A stretch of 64,000 nt of DNA from Alviniconcha marisindica (GCA_018857735.1 JABMCL010002749.1:475001-539000), one strand, 5' to 3'; shown: positions 37,888 to 49,300, numbered from the stretch's first letter. Numbers and translations: made by a program. The notes: generated by a model from the sequence alone, not told the origin.

Positions 37888-38248
37888 TCTTCTTCTTCTT
37901 CTTCTTCTTCTTCTTCTTCTTCTTCTTCTTCTTCTTCTTCTTCTTCTTCTTCCCATAAGTGACCTCCTTCACCATATTACATTCAGCCACACCCCTCTTC
38001 GCACACCAAAAATATCAGTAATGGTCAACACTGACCGTGGACATTATATTATTGCTGGAAGAAAAAGAATCAGAATAGTTAATACACACATCCTCAGTAA
38101 TTTTCTCGAAGACCATTTTCCAGAGATGCTCTGGAACTCCTGACGACAAAAACTGCGGTTTGTATGCCTCTATAAACTCTGTCTCCGTCATGTCAAGTCC
38201 GCTACTGTCTGCAGACATCCCGTTGGCATTGTTTCCCTCTTCTGTCAT
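24847..38248 (-). CDS. TTLL12: Tubulin--tyrosine ligase-like protein 12, exons 1-13
   Basis: Thirteen exons in consistent phase encode 573 residues: 38090-38248, 37003-37118, 36135-36299, 35496-35532 (37 bp microexon), 34687-34831, 33420-33559, 32521-32711, 31395-31610, 30321-30432, 29393-29544, 28738-28816, 28111-28179, 24847-24985. The start is the first in-frame ATG (38246-38248). Recognised family segments: [15 protein letters not shown] (near 35-50), [20 protein letters not shown] (exon 3), LLWPVCDV (exon 5), QTFKDFEELSV to NQFPCE (exons 7-8), [16 protein letters not shown] (391-406), [14 protein letters not shown] (exon 10), [10 protein letters not shown] (exon 11), [15 protein letters not shown] (exon 12), [10 protein letters not shown] (exon 13). 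The N-terminal half is the unusual region of this family and the C-terminal half is TTL/ATP-grasp-like. Human TTLL12 is cytosolic and, as far as I know, a poor or inactive ligase. The last exon is damaged (see 23634-23788). Introns 4, 5, 7, 8 and 13 carry tandem arrays, some made of splice junctions. Confidence 0.92.
26455..27700 (+). mobile_element. LINE reverse-transcriptase relic expanded by an internal minisatellite
   Basis: From about 26515, frames read [13 protein letters not shown] in one phase and then [36 protein letters not shown] and [14 protein letters not shown], the typical C-terminal part of a LINE reverse transcriptase ([21 protein letters not shown]). Shifts and stops show it is dead. 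It then reads [14 protein letters not shown], and from 26757 to about 27600 the piece coding TKMLPELDI / TKMLHELDN repeats roughly 30 times in 27 bp units. The last unit ends [12 protein letters not shown], as expected for the element's onward sequence. It sits antisense in TTLL12 intron 12. Confidence 0.7.
26757..27600. repeat. 27 bp minisatellite (CACCAAAATGCTCCCTGAAC type)
   Basis: About 30 units of 27 bp, with shorter variants such as ATCACCAACATGAACTAGAC. The unit is ACCAAAATGCTCCCTGAAC plus TAGACATC. Because it derives from codons, many units keep an open plus-strand frame (TKMLPELDI), but later units contain stops. Confidence 0.95.
27742..28058 (+). mobile_element. tRNA-derived SINE, family A
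   Basis: The head GGGGATAGCTCAGTTGGTAG and a decayed B box (CGATTCAAGTCCC) are followed by the shared body (GTGCAGACTCTC, CAGCCCCCATGTGCAATC, AATACTGCACCAATCAC, AATGGGTAG). It lies in TTLL12 intron 12, antisense, right after a short (TCA)n run. Confidence 0.87.
28914..28940. repeat. Short (CA)n in TTLL12 intron 10
   Basis: Thirteen CA units; nothing else is notable in the intron between exons 11 and 10. Confidence 0.9.
29940..30285. repeat. (TG)n / GTGCATG low-complexity tract, TTLL12 intron 9
   Basis: TG-rich sequence with GCATGTGTG and GCGTGCGTG interruptions. Two halves share ATAAAGTTGTCATCACATGC / ATACAGCTGTCATCACAAGC, pointing to an internal duplication of about 150 bp. Confidence 0.85.
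30433..31190 (-). repeat. Tandem array of the TTLL12 exon 9 splice acceptor
   Basis: The real acceptor on the minus strand is GTTGTTTCAG followed by exon bases TGGTGTGG (exon starts 30432). Upstream, the block CATGTTGTTTCAGTGGTGTG recurs about 16 times with spacers (GGGGCAGTGCGG, TGTGTGGTGATGGCCACATG). Unit length alternates between about 35, 44 and 52 bp. Each copy carries intron end, AG and the first exon bases. Confidence 0.92.
31615..32140. repeat. 53 bp minisatellite abutting the TTLL12 exon 8 acceptor
   Basis: About nine units of ACCCAATAACTATCATGTTT, CCTTACAATAAAGAACACAC and ATATTTAAAGGGG. The first unit starts a few bases beyond the acceptor CAG (31611-31613). A short insert, AGTAACTATCAGGGG, marks two units. 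The acceptor and exon are not themselves copied. Confidence 0.95.
33600..34686 (-). repeat. Tandem array of the TTLL12 exon 5 splice donor
   Basis: Exon 5 ends ..TACTCTCTGTTGTGGCCAGT.. and then GACGTCA, with donor GTAAGG (exon end 34687). Downstream on the minus strand, about 17 units of roughly 65 bp repeat the last 35-40 exon bases, the donor and about 25 intron bases: GTGTCTACTCTCTGTTGTGG, CCAGTGCATGACATCA, GTAAGGATGGTAAGTACAAG. Each complete unit carries two donor-like sites, GTAAGG and GTAAGT. Copies near 34500 are nearly identical; those near 33650 are decayed. Two units contain an 11 bp internal repeat (TGACATCAGTAAGG doubled). Confidence 0.95.
34832..35110 (-). repeat. Three diverged copies of the TTLL12 exon 5 acceptor region
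   Basis: On the minus strand the real acceptor region reads TGTATGATGTGTTGTGCAG, then exon bases AATGAAGTGCTGCCATTGTG and TACGTGACTGATGAGGTGGG. Upstream, similar blocks recur near 34875-34925, 34935-35015 and 35025-35100, for example TGAATGATGCGTTGTACAG, CAGTGAAACACCATCAG, TGTGGTACATGACGGAT and TTGGTGGGG. They are more diverged than the donor array on the other side of the same exon. Confidence 0.7.
35176..35292 (-). mobile_element. SINE family B, 3' fragment
   Basis: Only the 3' part is present: (TTGA)n tail at left, GATCGCTTATATAGCGC, TCTTGAGCAGACTCAC, CTACATGAGTGACTAGC, then a break at a TATA run. The tRNA head is missing. It lies in TTLL12 intron 4, same strand as the gene. Confidence 0.8.
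36679..36740. repeat. (AC)n microsatellite, TTLL12 intron 2
   Basis: About 31 AC units. Confidence 0.97.
37576..37625. repeat. (TA)n microsatellite, TTLL12 intron 1
   Basis: About 25 TA units. Confidence 0.97.
37838..37952. repeat. (CT)n then (CTT)n compound microsatellite, TTLL12 intron 1
   Basis: About 23 CT units pass directly into about 23 CTT units. The R/E-rich and L-rich frames across it are artefacts. Confidence 0.97.
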
Positions 38249-38350
38249 CTTTTCTATTGCTTGTCGGCCAAACAGACCAGTAGTAGATCTGGAGTTGATG
38301 GCAGCCGAAAACGCACGCGGCTCCTATGGCAGTTGAAAACTTCCGGTCGT
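38249..38350 (-). promoter_or_regulatory. Probable TTLL12 promoter / 5' UTR
   Basis: The sequence upstream of the start is less repetitive than its surroundings and contains a CCGGAAG-type ETS core on the minus strand (AACTTCCGGTCG, 38338-38349). No TATA box is seen. The transcription start is not defined. Confidence 0.4.
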
Positions 38351-39662
38351 GGGAATCACATCCCTTGGATGTCTAATTACTGGGTGTTTATCACAACACC
38401 GAAAAGTTGTTGTTCATTGAGGAAACCGAACAAAATTGATCCTGACTTTTACCATTGCGTAACAAATGATGACTGAGGGGCTGTACAATGCCTAAACCCT
38501 GTGAAGAAAGTGATGCTGGTCATATGACTATGCAGATTCAGCAAAATGCCAAGTAATCACTGTTTCAAGTTAGTCAATGGGAGTAGCCCCAACTATCATT
38601 TAACCCCCCCCCCCCCCCCCCCCCCCGACTGTTATACATTGTGAATTTCAATACCACGGCTGCCAGACCTCTTCCTGTCGAAGGTGTACAATGATCTTAA
38701 GAATGTGCTGTGCACATGAAGGTGAGGGCAGATAGGTCATGTGTACTGATAGGTCATGTGTACTGATAGGTCATGTGTACTGATCTGTGCACAACTGTTG
38801 GATGAGCTGAACAAATCCCCTACCTGGACTGAAAATCTGGCTGCTGGATAACAGTGCAACAAGTGAACAATTGACCACTTTTTTCTTTCTTTCTTTTGCA
38901 GTGCAACAAGTGAACAATTGACCACTTTTTTCTTTCTTTCTTTTTTACTAAAGCAATCAGTACAGTGCAACAAGTGAACAATTGACCACTTTTTTCTTTC
39001 TTTCTGTTTTACTAAAGCAATCAGTACTTTGAAAAGTGAGTTTCCTGAAGCCTTCTCAAAACACTTTTTGTCCAACAGGTACAAGATATTCAAATAAAAT
39101 CCTAAAATGCCCTGTTGCTGATTTTATATTGAATTTAAAAGCCGAGTTTTTTTGTTTTGTTTTTCGTGGGGGTGGGGGGTAATGATGTTTACAGTGTAGC
39201 TGGATGTACTGAACTCATCATGTGACACAGCTGGCTGGCTCCAGCAGCCATTGTGATATTTTCTACAGGCAATGTGAGAATGCACCTCTTGTGCCAAACT
39301 TCAAACTCAGGATACATGACAAACAAGCCAGAGAGAGAGAGAGACAGAGAGAGATTTTTTATATATTATTTTTTTATAAGTATTTTTTATGTTGGACAGA
39401 ACACATTTTGAGAAAGCTAGTTCCTTTAAAGTTTAAATGGTTTTTCATGCACATACAAACCATGTATAGATCAGATGCTGTGGCCTAGGAACTTGGCCTT
39501 CTCAAACAGGCTTTGGCAAGAACAAATGAGAACAAAACTTGTGGTTTTGTGTCAAATGCCCAGTTGATTTGATTTTATAATTATCACATTTGTATACTGG
39601 ATTCACGAAAGGCAATTTCAGTAAATCCATCATGGCTCAATGGTACACAACATCACCAAGTG

Positions 39663-39722
<60 letters not shown>

Positions 39723-40125
39723 ACATTTCTTTCAGTTTTTTTATTTTATTTCATTTTGCATAAACTATTTAATTTGCATAAATACCAGATAGTTATACAA
39801 AACACATTTCTCTCATATAGTAAATATTTTATACTTTGAAAAAACAACACAGAAAGTTCGAACACACAAGCTGCCACTCACAACCCCCACTGTAAGTCTC
39901 TTTGAGTTGATCAAGACACATGTAGCATGCAGATTACCTGACAAAATGATTAGGTATGGAACAAGTGTACATGTCAACTCGAAGAAAAGCATCATTGAAA
40001 CTCCATAAACTTTAACATCATTTTGGTTAAAACACAATAAATTATGTGTGACCCCCTTCCCTTATACATGGTATGCTGGAAATACTAGTGCAAAATCTTG
40101 TCTTGCGGGACCATTTTAAGTGCAT

Positions 40126-40209
<84 letters not shown>

Positions 40210-41112
40210 TCACACACATATATACATGAGTGCACTATGCACAATTTATAAATCTAGCATAAACGGTTAATGACCAGGATAATCAGGACGGCTGACTTGT
40301 GTACCCCTGGTTGTGCTGGTGAAGAAAAGAGAAGAAAAGAAGGAAAATGGTCACGATGATGATGGTTGTACACTTGTAGTGTGCTCAGTACCCATATGCA
40401 AGTCATGCTCATGGCTCAGTAACGATGTCAAAGACACAGCAAAAAGAATAAAGGCACAATGAGACAGACAAAAATAAACTTTGGACGGGGAGGGGAGCCT
40501 CAGTCAAAGCAACAATTCACCACTAAGGTAAGAACAGATGAGATTTCAGACACATGTACAAAAGACTGTTGAGGAAGTACATTATCTCAGAATGGTGTCC
40601 CTTGTCCTGGCAAACTTCATTCAAATCTGCCATCACAAAATAAGCATGGCACACACAAAACATCACACACAGTAGGAACTGGACAGCACCCCCATGTCTG
40701 AGTGAGTTATCCACTTCCAGCTCCCCCCAAAAAGTTCTGTACCATAGCTACAATTCTGTCTTATTCAACACAGTTTCTGAGATAATCAATAATGTTGATG
40801 CTTCACTATCAGTGATCAAGAACTGAAAAAATACTGTGGATAACTTTTCTCTCAAACATAGTACTATCAACACAAATTCATGAAAATAAAATGTCTGGCC
40901 ACATGAAGTATTTATCACCACAAACTACTTCAGAGCACAAACTATTCTCTTGGCCCCTTTCAGTTATGTACTAAGCACACCTCATCAGAATACTGTTGTT
41001 TTTGCTTGCTGTCAGTTCTGTTGTACAGAAAATCAACTGTACTTGCACCCGCAGACTGGGTGAAAGTGCCTGATAACAGGTAATTTTTGGTCACTGGTCG
41101 CTGGTCACTGGT
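38351..41112. other. Spacer between TTLL12 and the STI1-domain gene
   Basis: No supported gene. It holds a poly-C run (38605-38626), three copies of GATAGGTCATGTGTACT (38730-38783), three copies of a roughly 50-70 bp block GTGCAACAAGTGAACAATTG plus CTTTCTTTCTTT (38852-39020), and (CA)n at 39665-39720 and 40127-40210. Minus-strand poly(A) signals for the gene at right would lie here; TTTATT near 39741 is one candidate. Confidence 0.55.
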
Positions 41113-44100
41113 TCATGCCTGGAACTTGAGCAAACCCAAGGAGATCAGTCGATCCACTTTGTGTTTGAAGGCACTGTCTCCTTCACGCAGCATTCTGCTT
41201 AACAGAAACACACACACACACACACACAGAGTGACACCTATTACATAAGTAGATTGATTAATGCAATAAAAATGCAAGATATAACTGACAATCTATGGCA
41301 CCATTTTTACAATGTACAGATACAATGCAATACAAGTTTACTGCCAAGTGACAAGACTGATGCACAAGAAATGTGCCACATTAATAACAGTGTCCACCAT
41401 TTCTCTGACACAAGTCAAATCAATCCACAAAGGGAGTTAAAGCACTCAACACACATCACACACCTACAGCACAGGAATGACAACCATGACCTATATCACC
41501 CACATTACCTACTACCTGGCAATGGCATACAGGGACAAGCATACAAGGTAAATAAATGCCACCAAAATCATACCCCCGAATTCAAAGTAACAGGTGAAGA
41601 ACAACAGTTGAACTCTTTGAAGCCTTACAAGCTGTGACCATCAAACTCACTCTTTCCTGACAGGAATTTGTTCAAAAAGTACAAAAAGCAAAAGCAAGTA
41701 TATTTGGGATATATTAAATCACTTTATCTTAAGCAGAACTTAACAATTACAACAGCCAACCTTTGTGCTTTTTCAGGATTGTTGCGTAGATTTTGGATCA
41801 GTTGCTGGATCTTCGGGTCCATCAGGATCTCTTGATTTGCTGGATCTGACAGGATCTGCTCAACATGGGGATCCACAGGAACACTGGATCTCTGAGATCC
41901 AGCAGATGGTGAGACATCCCCATCCGTCAACTCAGTGATTTTGGGACCGCCCCGCACTGCAGTAGCCTCCTGACCACGATTCTGATTATCTTGACCGTCT
42001 TCAAGAGATGAGAAGTGTTCCCCTGTACAAATTACATGGACCCTTCAGATTTTGATGCTCAAATTGCATTGTTCATTGCATTTCAATTACCATCTTTTTA
42101 CAGGTTGAATAGGACATTACCCGTAAAAAGGAAAGATTGAAAATTAGAAATCTTCACTAAAACTAGCATGGGAAGTAGGAGAAAGGATTCTGTGTGCAAC
42201 CTCAATGCTTCCTGCCAATTTCCTTTCTGAAAGAGAAAGGGTTCCACATACAACTGCAATTCTCTTTGCTGATTTCTTTTCTTCAAGAAGAAAGGGCTCT
42301 ATGCTGTTTTGGCTTTATCATAGACAAATTCAGCAACAAAGAATCTTTCCACTGATCCATTACTATCCAGAAAAGTTAACTGGACAACATGGTAGCAATG
42401 ATGGAGGGTGGGCTGTCAACAGGCTTCAAAGAATCAAACACAAACATAGTATACAAGTTTCTCTCCAAAAGGGCTCTTGCAGCAGAGATCCACAGGTTTA
42501 CAACCATGTATGAAACAAATCTATTGAACCTATTTAATCCATACCATGGGTGAAATTGGAATTTATTTTCTATCTACGTGATCTGTCTTCCAAGCTGTTA
42601 TTGTTATACTGCAGTCTGTATCATGATGTACCTAAAATGCCACAGAATTCCTTCAGAAACAGCTGCATTTCTGGATTGTTCTGGTACTTTTCCATGGCTG
42701 CCTTTGGGTTGGTCTGGAACTCTGTCACTGCCTGCATAAAGCGAGGGTCACCCAGACGTTTGCTCAAAGTCTCGTTTCTCTGGACTTTCTCGAGCAAGTC
42801 CTCAGTCACCCAGTCTGCAAAAGATTACAAGGCAGAAAAGACCAAATGTAAGGGCAGAAGAGTGGTTATAGAAAGACTGTCACTTGTTTTGTTTTTTTTG
42901 CTGCTGCTGTTTGTTAAAAGAACTAAAAAAGCACTCCCTGCATTCACACACACATCTTAAAGCAAAAGCACAAGCACAAGAAGACTTCCCAAAATCATCA
43001 GCAGCAGCATTTTTTCCTATAGTTTATACATTATTTGACCTACTCACAGCATGTTCCAGTGTCAGCCCTGCCTACACTCTGTACCTTTATCTTGCAAAAA
43101 TCCCTTTGTGGATTCCATGGCTTGCTGCACTTCATCCAGTTTCAAACCAGAGTCCTTTTCCTGCATCTTGGGCTTGATGAGTGGAATCGAATCAGCCTGC
43201 CAGTCTGCATCAGATTTCACATTGTCCGTCTTGGTTTTCTGAGAACTTGAACTACTGCCTGACTTGGGTCCACCAAAAAGGAACCCCTTTTTCATTCCTC
43301 CAAAGACCCCTGCACCAGTGCCAGTGTTTTGAGACTTTGGTCTGGCACTTTGAGATTTATCTGAATCTGAAGGCTCTTTAGTTGACTGTGTGTGATTGGG
43401 TGTTGTTGCTGGGGATGCTGTAGATGGCAGCTGCTGCCCACAAGTTTTGCTGTTCTGAAAGCAAAGAGAAAAGCAGAAGATGAATTAAAAAGAATATGAG
43501 ACTCTTTTCTCAAGTCTCATCCCCCAAACAGTCCATCAATTGTTTAAACATTGACAAGTGATAAGTGACTGATTAATGGACTGAATGACTGGCTGACTGA
43601 TTGGTTGATTGATTAATTGATCAATCAGTTGATTGACTGACAGATTGGTTTGCGTCTTTCACTGAATATGTTTCACTACAATCAATAGTCATAAATGTAA
43701 TCAGAATCTTCCAAACATTTACCATGAAAATCAAAAGGCCGTTTTTGTTGTTGTTGTCATTATAGTCAAGTGGTGTGGCTCTTGTTTTACTGGTTGGTTT
43801 TGTTTTCTTGTTTTCTTTTACAAAAATACAAAGTCGGACCTGTGACATTTAATATATCAATGGTTAATGAAGTTGAAAGTTGCCCAGTACAAAGTTCTGT
43901 TACCTGTAGACCCAGACTATAAAAGGTGGATAACAACAATAATCCCTTTAGTTAGACAGTGTGAAGTGCATAGATCTACCATACTTCAATTGAACTGAAC
44001 TGAACTAAGCTGTTGATCTTACCTGGGTGCTGTGATGTTGACCACATGTTTGCGCTGCATCCTGTTTCATGGCCTGTGGTCGGTTGGCATCACTTGTGCA

Positions 44101-44352
44101 ATGACCCTGTGTCCTTGACCTTGCCCCCCTCAGCTTCCTGGCTTGCTCCAGTGTCGCAGACATGTCTTCCAGTGGTGGAGGCATATCTTGGGGGAAATAA
44201 AATAGCAACACACTCATTAATAATAATGTTAATAATAATGGTCATTTTTGTGGTGCTTTGTCCCTAGCTAAATCTCTGGTACAAACTACAACGAGCCATA
44301 TAAAAATGTGCCCCCACACCATATAAATTATACATATATATATATATATATA

Positions 44353-44384
<32 letters not shown>

Positions 44385-44613
44385 TATTATAATACTTAAT
44401 AGAGAAAATCAAAACACTATGAAAAAAGAAAATGAAAAAATGTTTACAGCCCCACACAAGATGTAAACCACACAAAGAACATGTAACAATTTCAGATACC
44501 TCAAACATGCATTACCAAATCTGACCTAAGCACATTAGATATTAGTACTATTACTGTTGTTTTTTGACCTATGCAGGTAGACATACTGTACTCCAAAATA
44601 CAGCACAGTAGTT

Positions 44614-44655
<42 letters not shown>

Positions 44656-45872
44656 GCGCGCGCATGCACACGTCACATCACCCATGTTCATCTAACTCAA
44701 TGCATAATTAATTCTCCAGTATGGGAGCCCCCATAAGGATATTACATAATACCGCTGCAACAACTATCACATACTATAAGATGGCCTCAGGAAACTTGAA
44801 GGGAGGGCCAGGGGATCCATTGAGGGATTTGATTTAATACCAAGAAGTATTACATCTTCTTCACTGTAGGCGATCAACGCATTTACATAGAAACTTGTAA
44901 CTTGTTGTATCTAGATATATATCATCATATCATGAACCACTACCATGAGCATAGCCAACAAATCCTCCTTCTTCTACATTTGACAATACCAAACTTCAAC
45001 AAGTCACCCAAATCCCTATCCATTGTTGAGAATCCTCAACAATCCTCAAAAAAACAAGAACTCAGCCCACTTCACTTGGAGCATGCGGACCCTCTTCATC
45101 AGACCACAACTCCTGTCCCTTAACAAATATGACACTTGACAGCAACTGCACCTGGTCTTCTTTTACTTGGTGGTTGAGGGGCTGGTACCGGCCATGCTGC
45201 CTGACCACTTCCTAATTCAGCAAAGGCCTGAAGTCTAGTCTGCTCCTGTCACACTGGCAGCACCTCTGACACCAAAAGCGCTATTGACACTTACATCAGA
45301 CTGAAATGATGACAGGTGCTACATCCCATACTGATGGACAGAGCAACTGAAGAACTCTTGTTTTCGTTAGGACTGCTGTGGACTGGAACCATCTTGACAA
45401 TGCAGCAGTCCATGCCCAACCAGTATGCTGTTTTCAGGTCTTCTTGATCTTGAATCCTTGATGTGCTCTATAACTGGGTACAGCGTCAGCGGACAAGGTG
45501 GGACTGGGAGCACTCAATGTTTTAGGGGTAGCGAGAGGTTTGTGCCTTAAAGTTTTCTGCTGTCTTACTACTAACTACCTCCTGTTGATACTATTCTAAG
45601 CTGCTCCAGTTGATGTTAGCCGGGGGGGGGGGGGGGGGGGGGGGGATATTTGTACATAGACAGTTTTTGTTGAATCTACTCTATAATGAGTTGTTTCTTG
45701 CATGGTCTATCAGTATCACTATAGTTTATTTGTTGTCTTCAAGTCCGTATGATGTTATGGCCTCCCTACATCAGTAGCCCACCTCTGACGCCCCCACCGT
45801 TGCATTAGTGCCAGACATCTGGATAAAAGCAACGTATAAAACAAGACAAGCAACGTTACCTTCGTCGGCCAT
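41113..45872 (-). CDS. STI1/Hop-like domain protein, 357 residues, complete
   Basis: Six exons in consistent phase: 45860-45872, 44023-44186, 43085-43454, 42632-42814, 41761-42022, 41113-41194 (stop TGA 41113-41115). The first exon has only 13 bases (MADE plus one base), and the joined start reads MADEDMPPPLEDMSATLEQA. Then come a low-complexity region, a MKKGFLFGGPKSG block (near 108-120), and an S/K-rich linker. A first helical segment near 185-245 (DPRFMQAVTEFQTNP, then KYQNNPEMQLFLKEFCGILG) and a second near 285-355 (DPHVEQILSDPANQEILMDP, then IQNLRNNPEKAQRMLREG) follow. DP/NP-rich helical repeats of this kind occur in STI1/Hop, Hip, Tic40 and ubiquilin-like co-chaperones and bind client or Hsp70 peptides. 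I do not recognise the orthologue, so no symbol is given. Cytosolic co-chaperone is inference; no signal peptide or membrane segment is seen. Confidence 0.85.
43958..44010 (+). mobile_element. 3' stub of the LINE seen at 800-1228
   Basis: GTGCATAGATCTACCATAC followed by TTGAACTGAACTGAAC matches the 3' end of the element at 800-1228 (GCGCATAGATACCAT, TTGAACTGAACTGAAC). Only about 50 bp is shared, so this is a severely 5'-truncated insertion next to the exon 2 donor of the STI1-domain gene. Confidence 0.5.
44333..44384. repeat. (TA)n microsatellite
   Basis: About 25 TA units with one TTTTA interruption, in intron 1 of the STI1-domain gene. Confidence 0.95.
44618..44665. repeat. (CA)n(CG)n microsatellite
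   Basis: About 18 CA units followed by CGCGCGCG, the mirror arrangement of the tract at 6463. Confidence 0.95.
44960..45445 (+). mobile_element. Degenerate LINE relic (C-terminal reverse-transcriptase tail)
   Basis: Near 45360 the frame reads VFVRTAVDWNHLDNAAVHAQ, like the 'R T . . D W N . L' tail found near the end of many LINE ORF2 proteins. Surrounding frames are broken. The block at 45622-45645 is a poly-G run. It lies in intron 1 of the STI1-domain gene. Confidence 0.45.
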
Positions 45873-46340
45873 CTTGACGCTTTTACCTGGAGATCCTGTC
45901 CAGGCCACCCATGCAGTAAAGAATATCTTTTTACACAAACCCTTCTAAACTTGATGGCAAACACGAGTACTAATTATAATAATGGCACACTCATGCAGCG
46001 CTTACCCCACGGATCTAGGCTATTTACAATCTAATCCAACATCCACATAGTTTACAATATAATAGTAAGAATAAAATTAATTATTTGTAAAGCTTAAACC
46101 ACTAATATCAAGTAAAAATCAATAGAAATGGGCGTGCCGTAGGGAATTGCAAATTCAGTCTTGGTACTCATACAGTAAGAATCCTGTTAAAGGCTTTATG
46201 GTTATTTCCTAGTTTAGCGTCGGATTATTAGTGTTGTTTTTCTTTCTTCCTTTTCGTAGTCCAGTGCAATATTGCTGTTGTTTCCACCTGTTCTGGTAAA
46301 CAGATATTTGCTGCCAGTTTTTTACACTACTTCCGGCATC
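45873..46340. promoter_or_regulatory. Head-to-head intergenic region, likely bidirectional promoter
   Basis: Only 468 bp separate the start codon of the STI1-domain gene (minus) from that of DDX18 (plus). Near the DDX18 start there is CACTACTTCCGGCATCATGG, with an ETS-type CTTCCGG. No TATA box is evident, which fits a housekeeping pair. The individual transcription starts are not defined. Confidence 0.5.
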
Positions 46341-49300
46341 ATGGACACGCTTGCAGCTGATCGCGAGAAATTGAAGGAAATTAGGGCTTTATTAAAAGCC
46401 ACCGATATTTCAGACAAAGGTAAGATAGATTGTTTGGGTGAATTTGTTGTTGGCACAAGGTACCCGGTACCCAGGTACCCACTTTTGTTAGAAATTGTTT
46501 AGAATTAACGCTACTTGTCTGGCGTGCTTATTTCAGCGAACACGTGGTTTTAAAGTTTTTTGCAGTATTTGGGGGCCCAGATTTCAGGACACAGAGTCTG
46601 TTGATCAGATCTGGCGTCCTTGTTTCTTGGGAATCAAGAATGTATGTGCTGGTATTGCTGGCACAAGCCCTTCGACCATCGAAGGCTGTGGTGTAATTAA
46701 TACTAATACCGACACCAGTGACAGTAAATGAGTAATACTGTAGCCATAGGCATAGGTGATACTGATAGGGTGATAGGGATTGCGCAGCCAGACCATAGAG
46801 GTAATGGTACTAACTACTATTAACTATACACTTGTAGTTGTACAAATTTTGTAGAAGTTTGCAAGTCTGGCACAGATCTGCATCTGGATTGTACTACTAC
46901 TACTACTACAGTACTAGCACTAGTAGTAGTACTAGTACTGTACTAGTAGTAGTAACTAGTACTAGTACTGTACTAGTACTACAAGGGATGACCAGTCCAG
47001 TGCTGGTACAGCGTAAGCATACCGTCCACACTGAATGCCCTGTGGTATTTATGCTAATTTAATTATTTATACTATAGTAAAATATTATACACAGTCCATC
47101 TTTAAACTGGCTACTTTTATTTACAATATTACAATTATTACAATTTTAATTTTTTTTACTCTTCCCAAATCATTTATGATTTATTATCTGAAATGTTTTC
47201 ATAGAGAACTTGAGTCTTACTCTTGTGACTTAGAAGTTAGAGTTAAATGTCAAATTAAATGGGTATTTGGCTCATTTCGCTGTAGTGAAAGGGGGGTCAC
47301 AAGGTTAAATTTACTTTTTACTGAATACAATGAAGCGTTTCACAAGTAGCAGTGGTAAACTTCTCCTGTTTCACTTCAGTCAGTCACTGAATGCAGAATC
47401 AGTTTTGGGGTTTCTGTGAAAATAAAATTATTATTTAAAGAAAGTATGTAACTTCATTATTGTTATCTTCTTGTACTATTGCCCAAAGTCTTCATTGTAA
47501 CAAATATTTGGACACCAAACATGCTGCATTTTCTCAATAATAATTTAATACATTCTTTGTAAATTGTCAGATTACAGAACATTGTGGTAACAAAAATGCA
47601 TTATTGAAATATTGGAACATGCTTATTGCTATATGCCCACATGTGTGAACACTAATGTTTTTGTTAATTTTAGCAAAGACAGACCTCACCATGAAAACAA
47701 AGTTTCAGTTAGTACTATGTATAAAGGATGTTCTTTGGCTGTGAGGCATGCAGTTGGCAAGCTGTAAACAGGTACCTGTATACAACTGCAAGACAGTGTT
47801 GTTCTGGGAAGATATCTCTAGACAGAAGCATGACTCCATGAGACAGAGCGAGAGCTCTGAGTCTGAAAATAGAGCCTTTTCATTCTGATCAATGTCTGGA
47901 CATGTTAGTTGATTTGACCTCAGAATCATACTGAGCCATACTCACAGTCATAATGAGTCATATACCAGAGATGTTAATAACATTAATACAATAACAGTTT
48001 TAAATTTAACACTTAGCAGAAGCAATAAATGAAAGGACCTTAACTTTGGCTTAAGGGGTGAGGCAAAGAAGAGAACATACACACTCACACACATGCATGC
48101 ACGCACATGAGATAAATACTTTTAACCACCATGTAATTTTGCTTAATTAGTATGTGTGATTGTTACTGTTGGAACTGTTTGCTTTTTTAATTTTCAGATA
48201 AAAGAAAATTGAAAACGGTGAGGAAGAAGATAAAATTGCGTTTGAAGGCTGCCAAACAAGGTGGGTGAGCTTGCACACACACATGCACATATACACACAC
48301 ACATACACACATGATTTTAAGAGCGTTTGCTTGTTTTATTACTTTTATTTAAATGTGTATTTTTACAATGCATTGCTGTTTGTGTGTGTCTGTGCAGTTT
48401 CTTTGTTATCATGGGATCCTAAGATATGGGCTTGTCCATTAAGATAACAGATCATGTGACATAATATACTGACTGCATGTTATTTAATTTCAGATCTACC
48501 TTTAACAGAACCATAATTTTGAGACATTTATGGGGTTTTCACTTTCAGTCAAAACAGCAGCCTCCGAAGAGACCAATGGGTTTTTGTCAGAAGAGGCCAA
48601 GGAGACCCTGGGGAAAGAGGCCAGGGAGTCCGCAGGAGAGAGTGATGAGGAGGCCATGGGGGAAGAGTCAGAGGAGGCCACAGCGGATGGTGAGACAAAG
48701 GCAGAAGCAGACATGGCTCCTCAGTCACTGAGTGAGTTTTAATTTATGAATTAGGACACACTCACAGAGCTGTAGTTCTAACTTCTATAACTTAATCGTC
48801 CTGTTATGACTTGTCATGGTTGTCACTGTGCCAGCCTAGTTTTTAATCCAATCCATGTTTCTTTCTGCTTCCACCCTGTCATTCTTGCTCTGGATTTCTT
48901 AACATCCACCCCCCCTGTCACGAAATGCAGAAATGATACACACAATAAAAGACCCAGTAGTCCATGTCAGCAGTTGGTGGAGTATGCACTGTATGGAAAC
49001 ACTAAAAAGTAAAATCACCCAGCATGCAGCCCCCAAAAATGTGAAAATGCAGTTAGTCTTTCTGAGAGTGGAGAATAGAGCTATGTAAAGTTAGAGCTAA
49101 AAGTGATCAGTAATAATAGTACTGCATAAGGCCTCAGATTGGAGCTTCAGCTATGTAGATTGTGATACATCTTTGCATGTTATTGCTACATTGTATTGTT
49201 TCAGCATCAGAGACTGGGGAGCTGGACACAGCCTTTTCCTCGCTGGCGGATGTTGTATCAGACTTGACGCTGAAGGGCGTCGCAGACATGGGCTTCACCC

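Noticed and set aside
46272..46340. In-frame upstream ATG of DDX18
   Set aside because: It would add a hydrophobic MLLFPPVLV extension unlike the family; the 46341 ATG has the better context.
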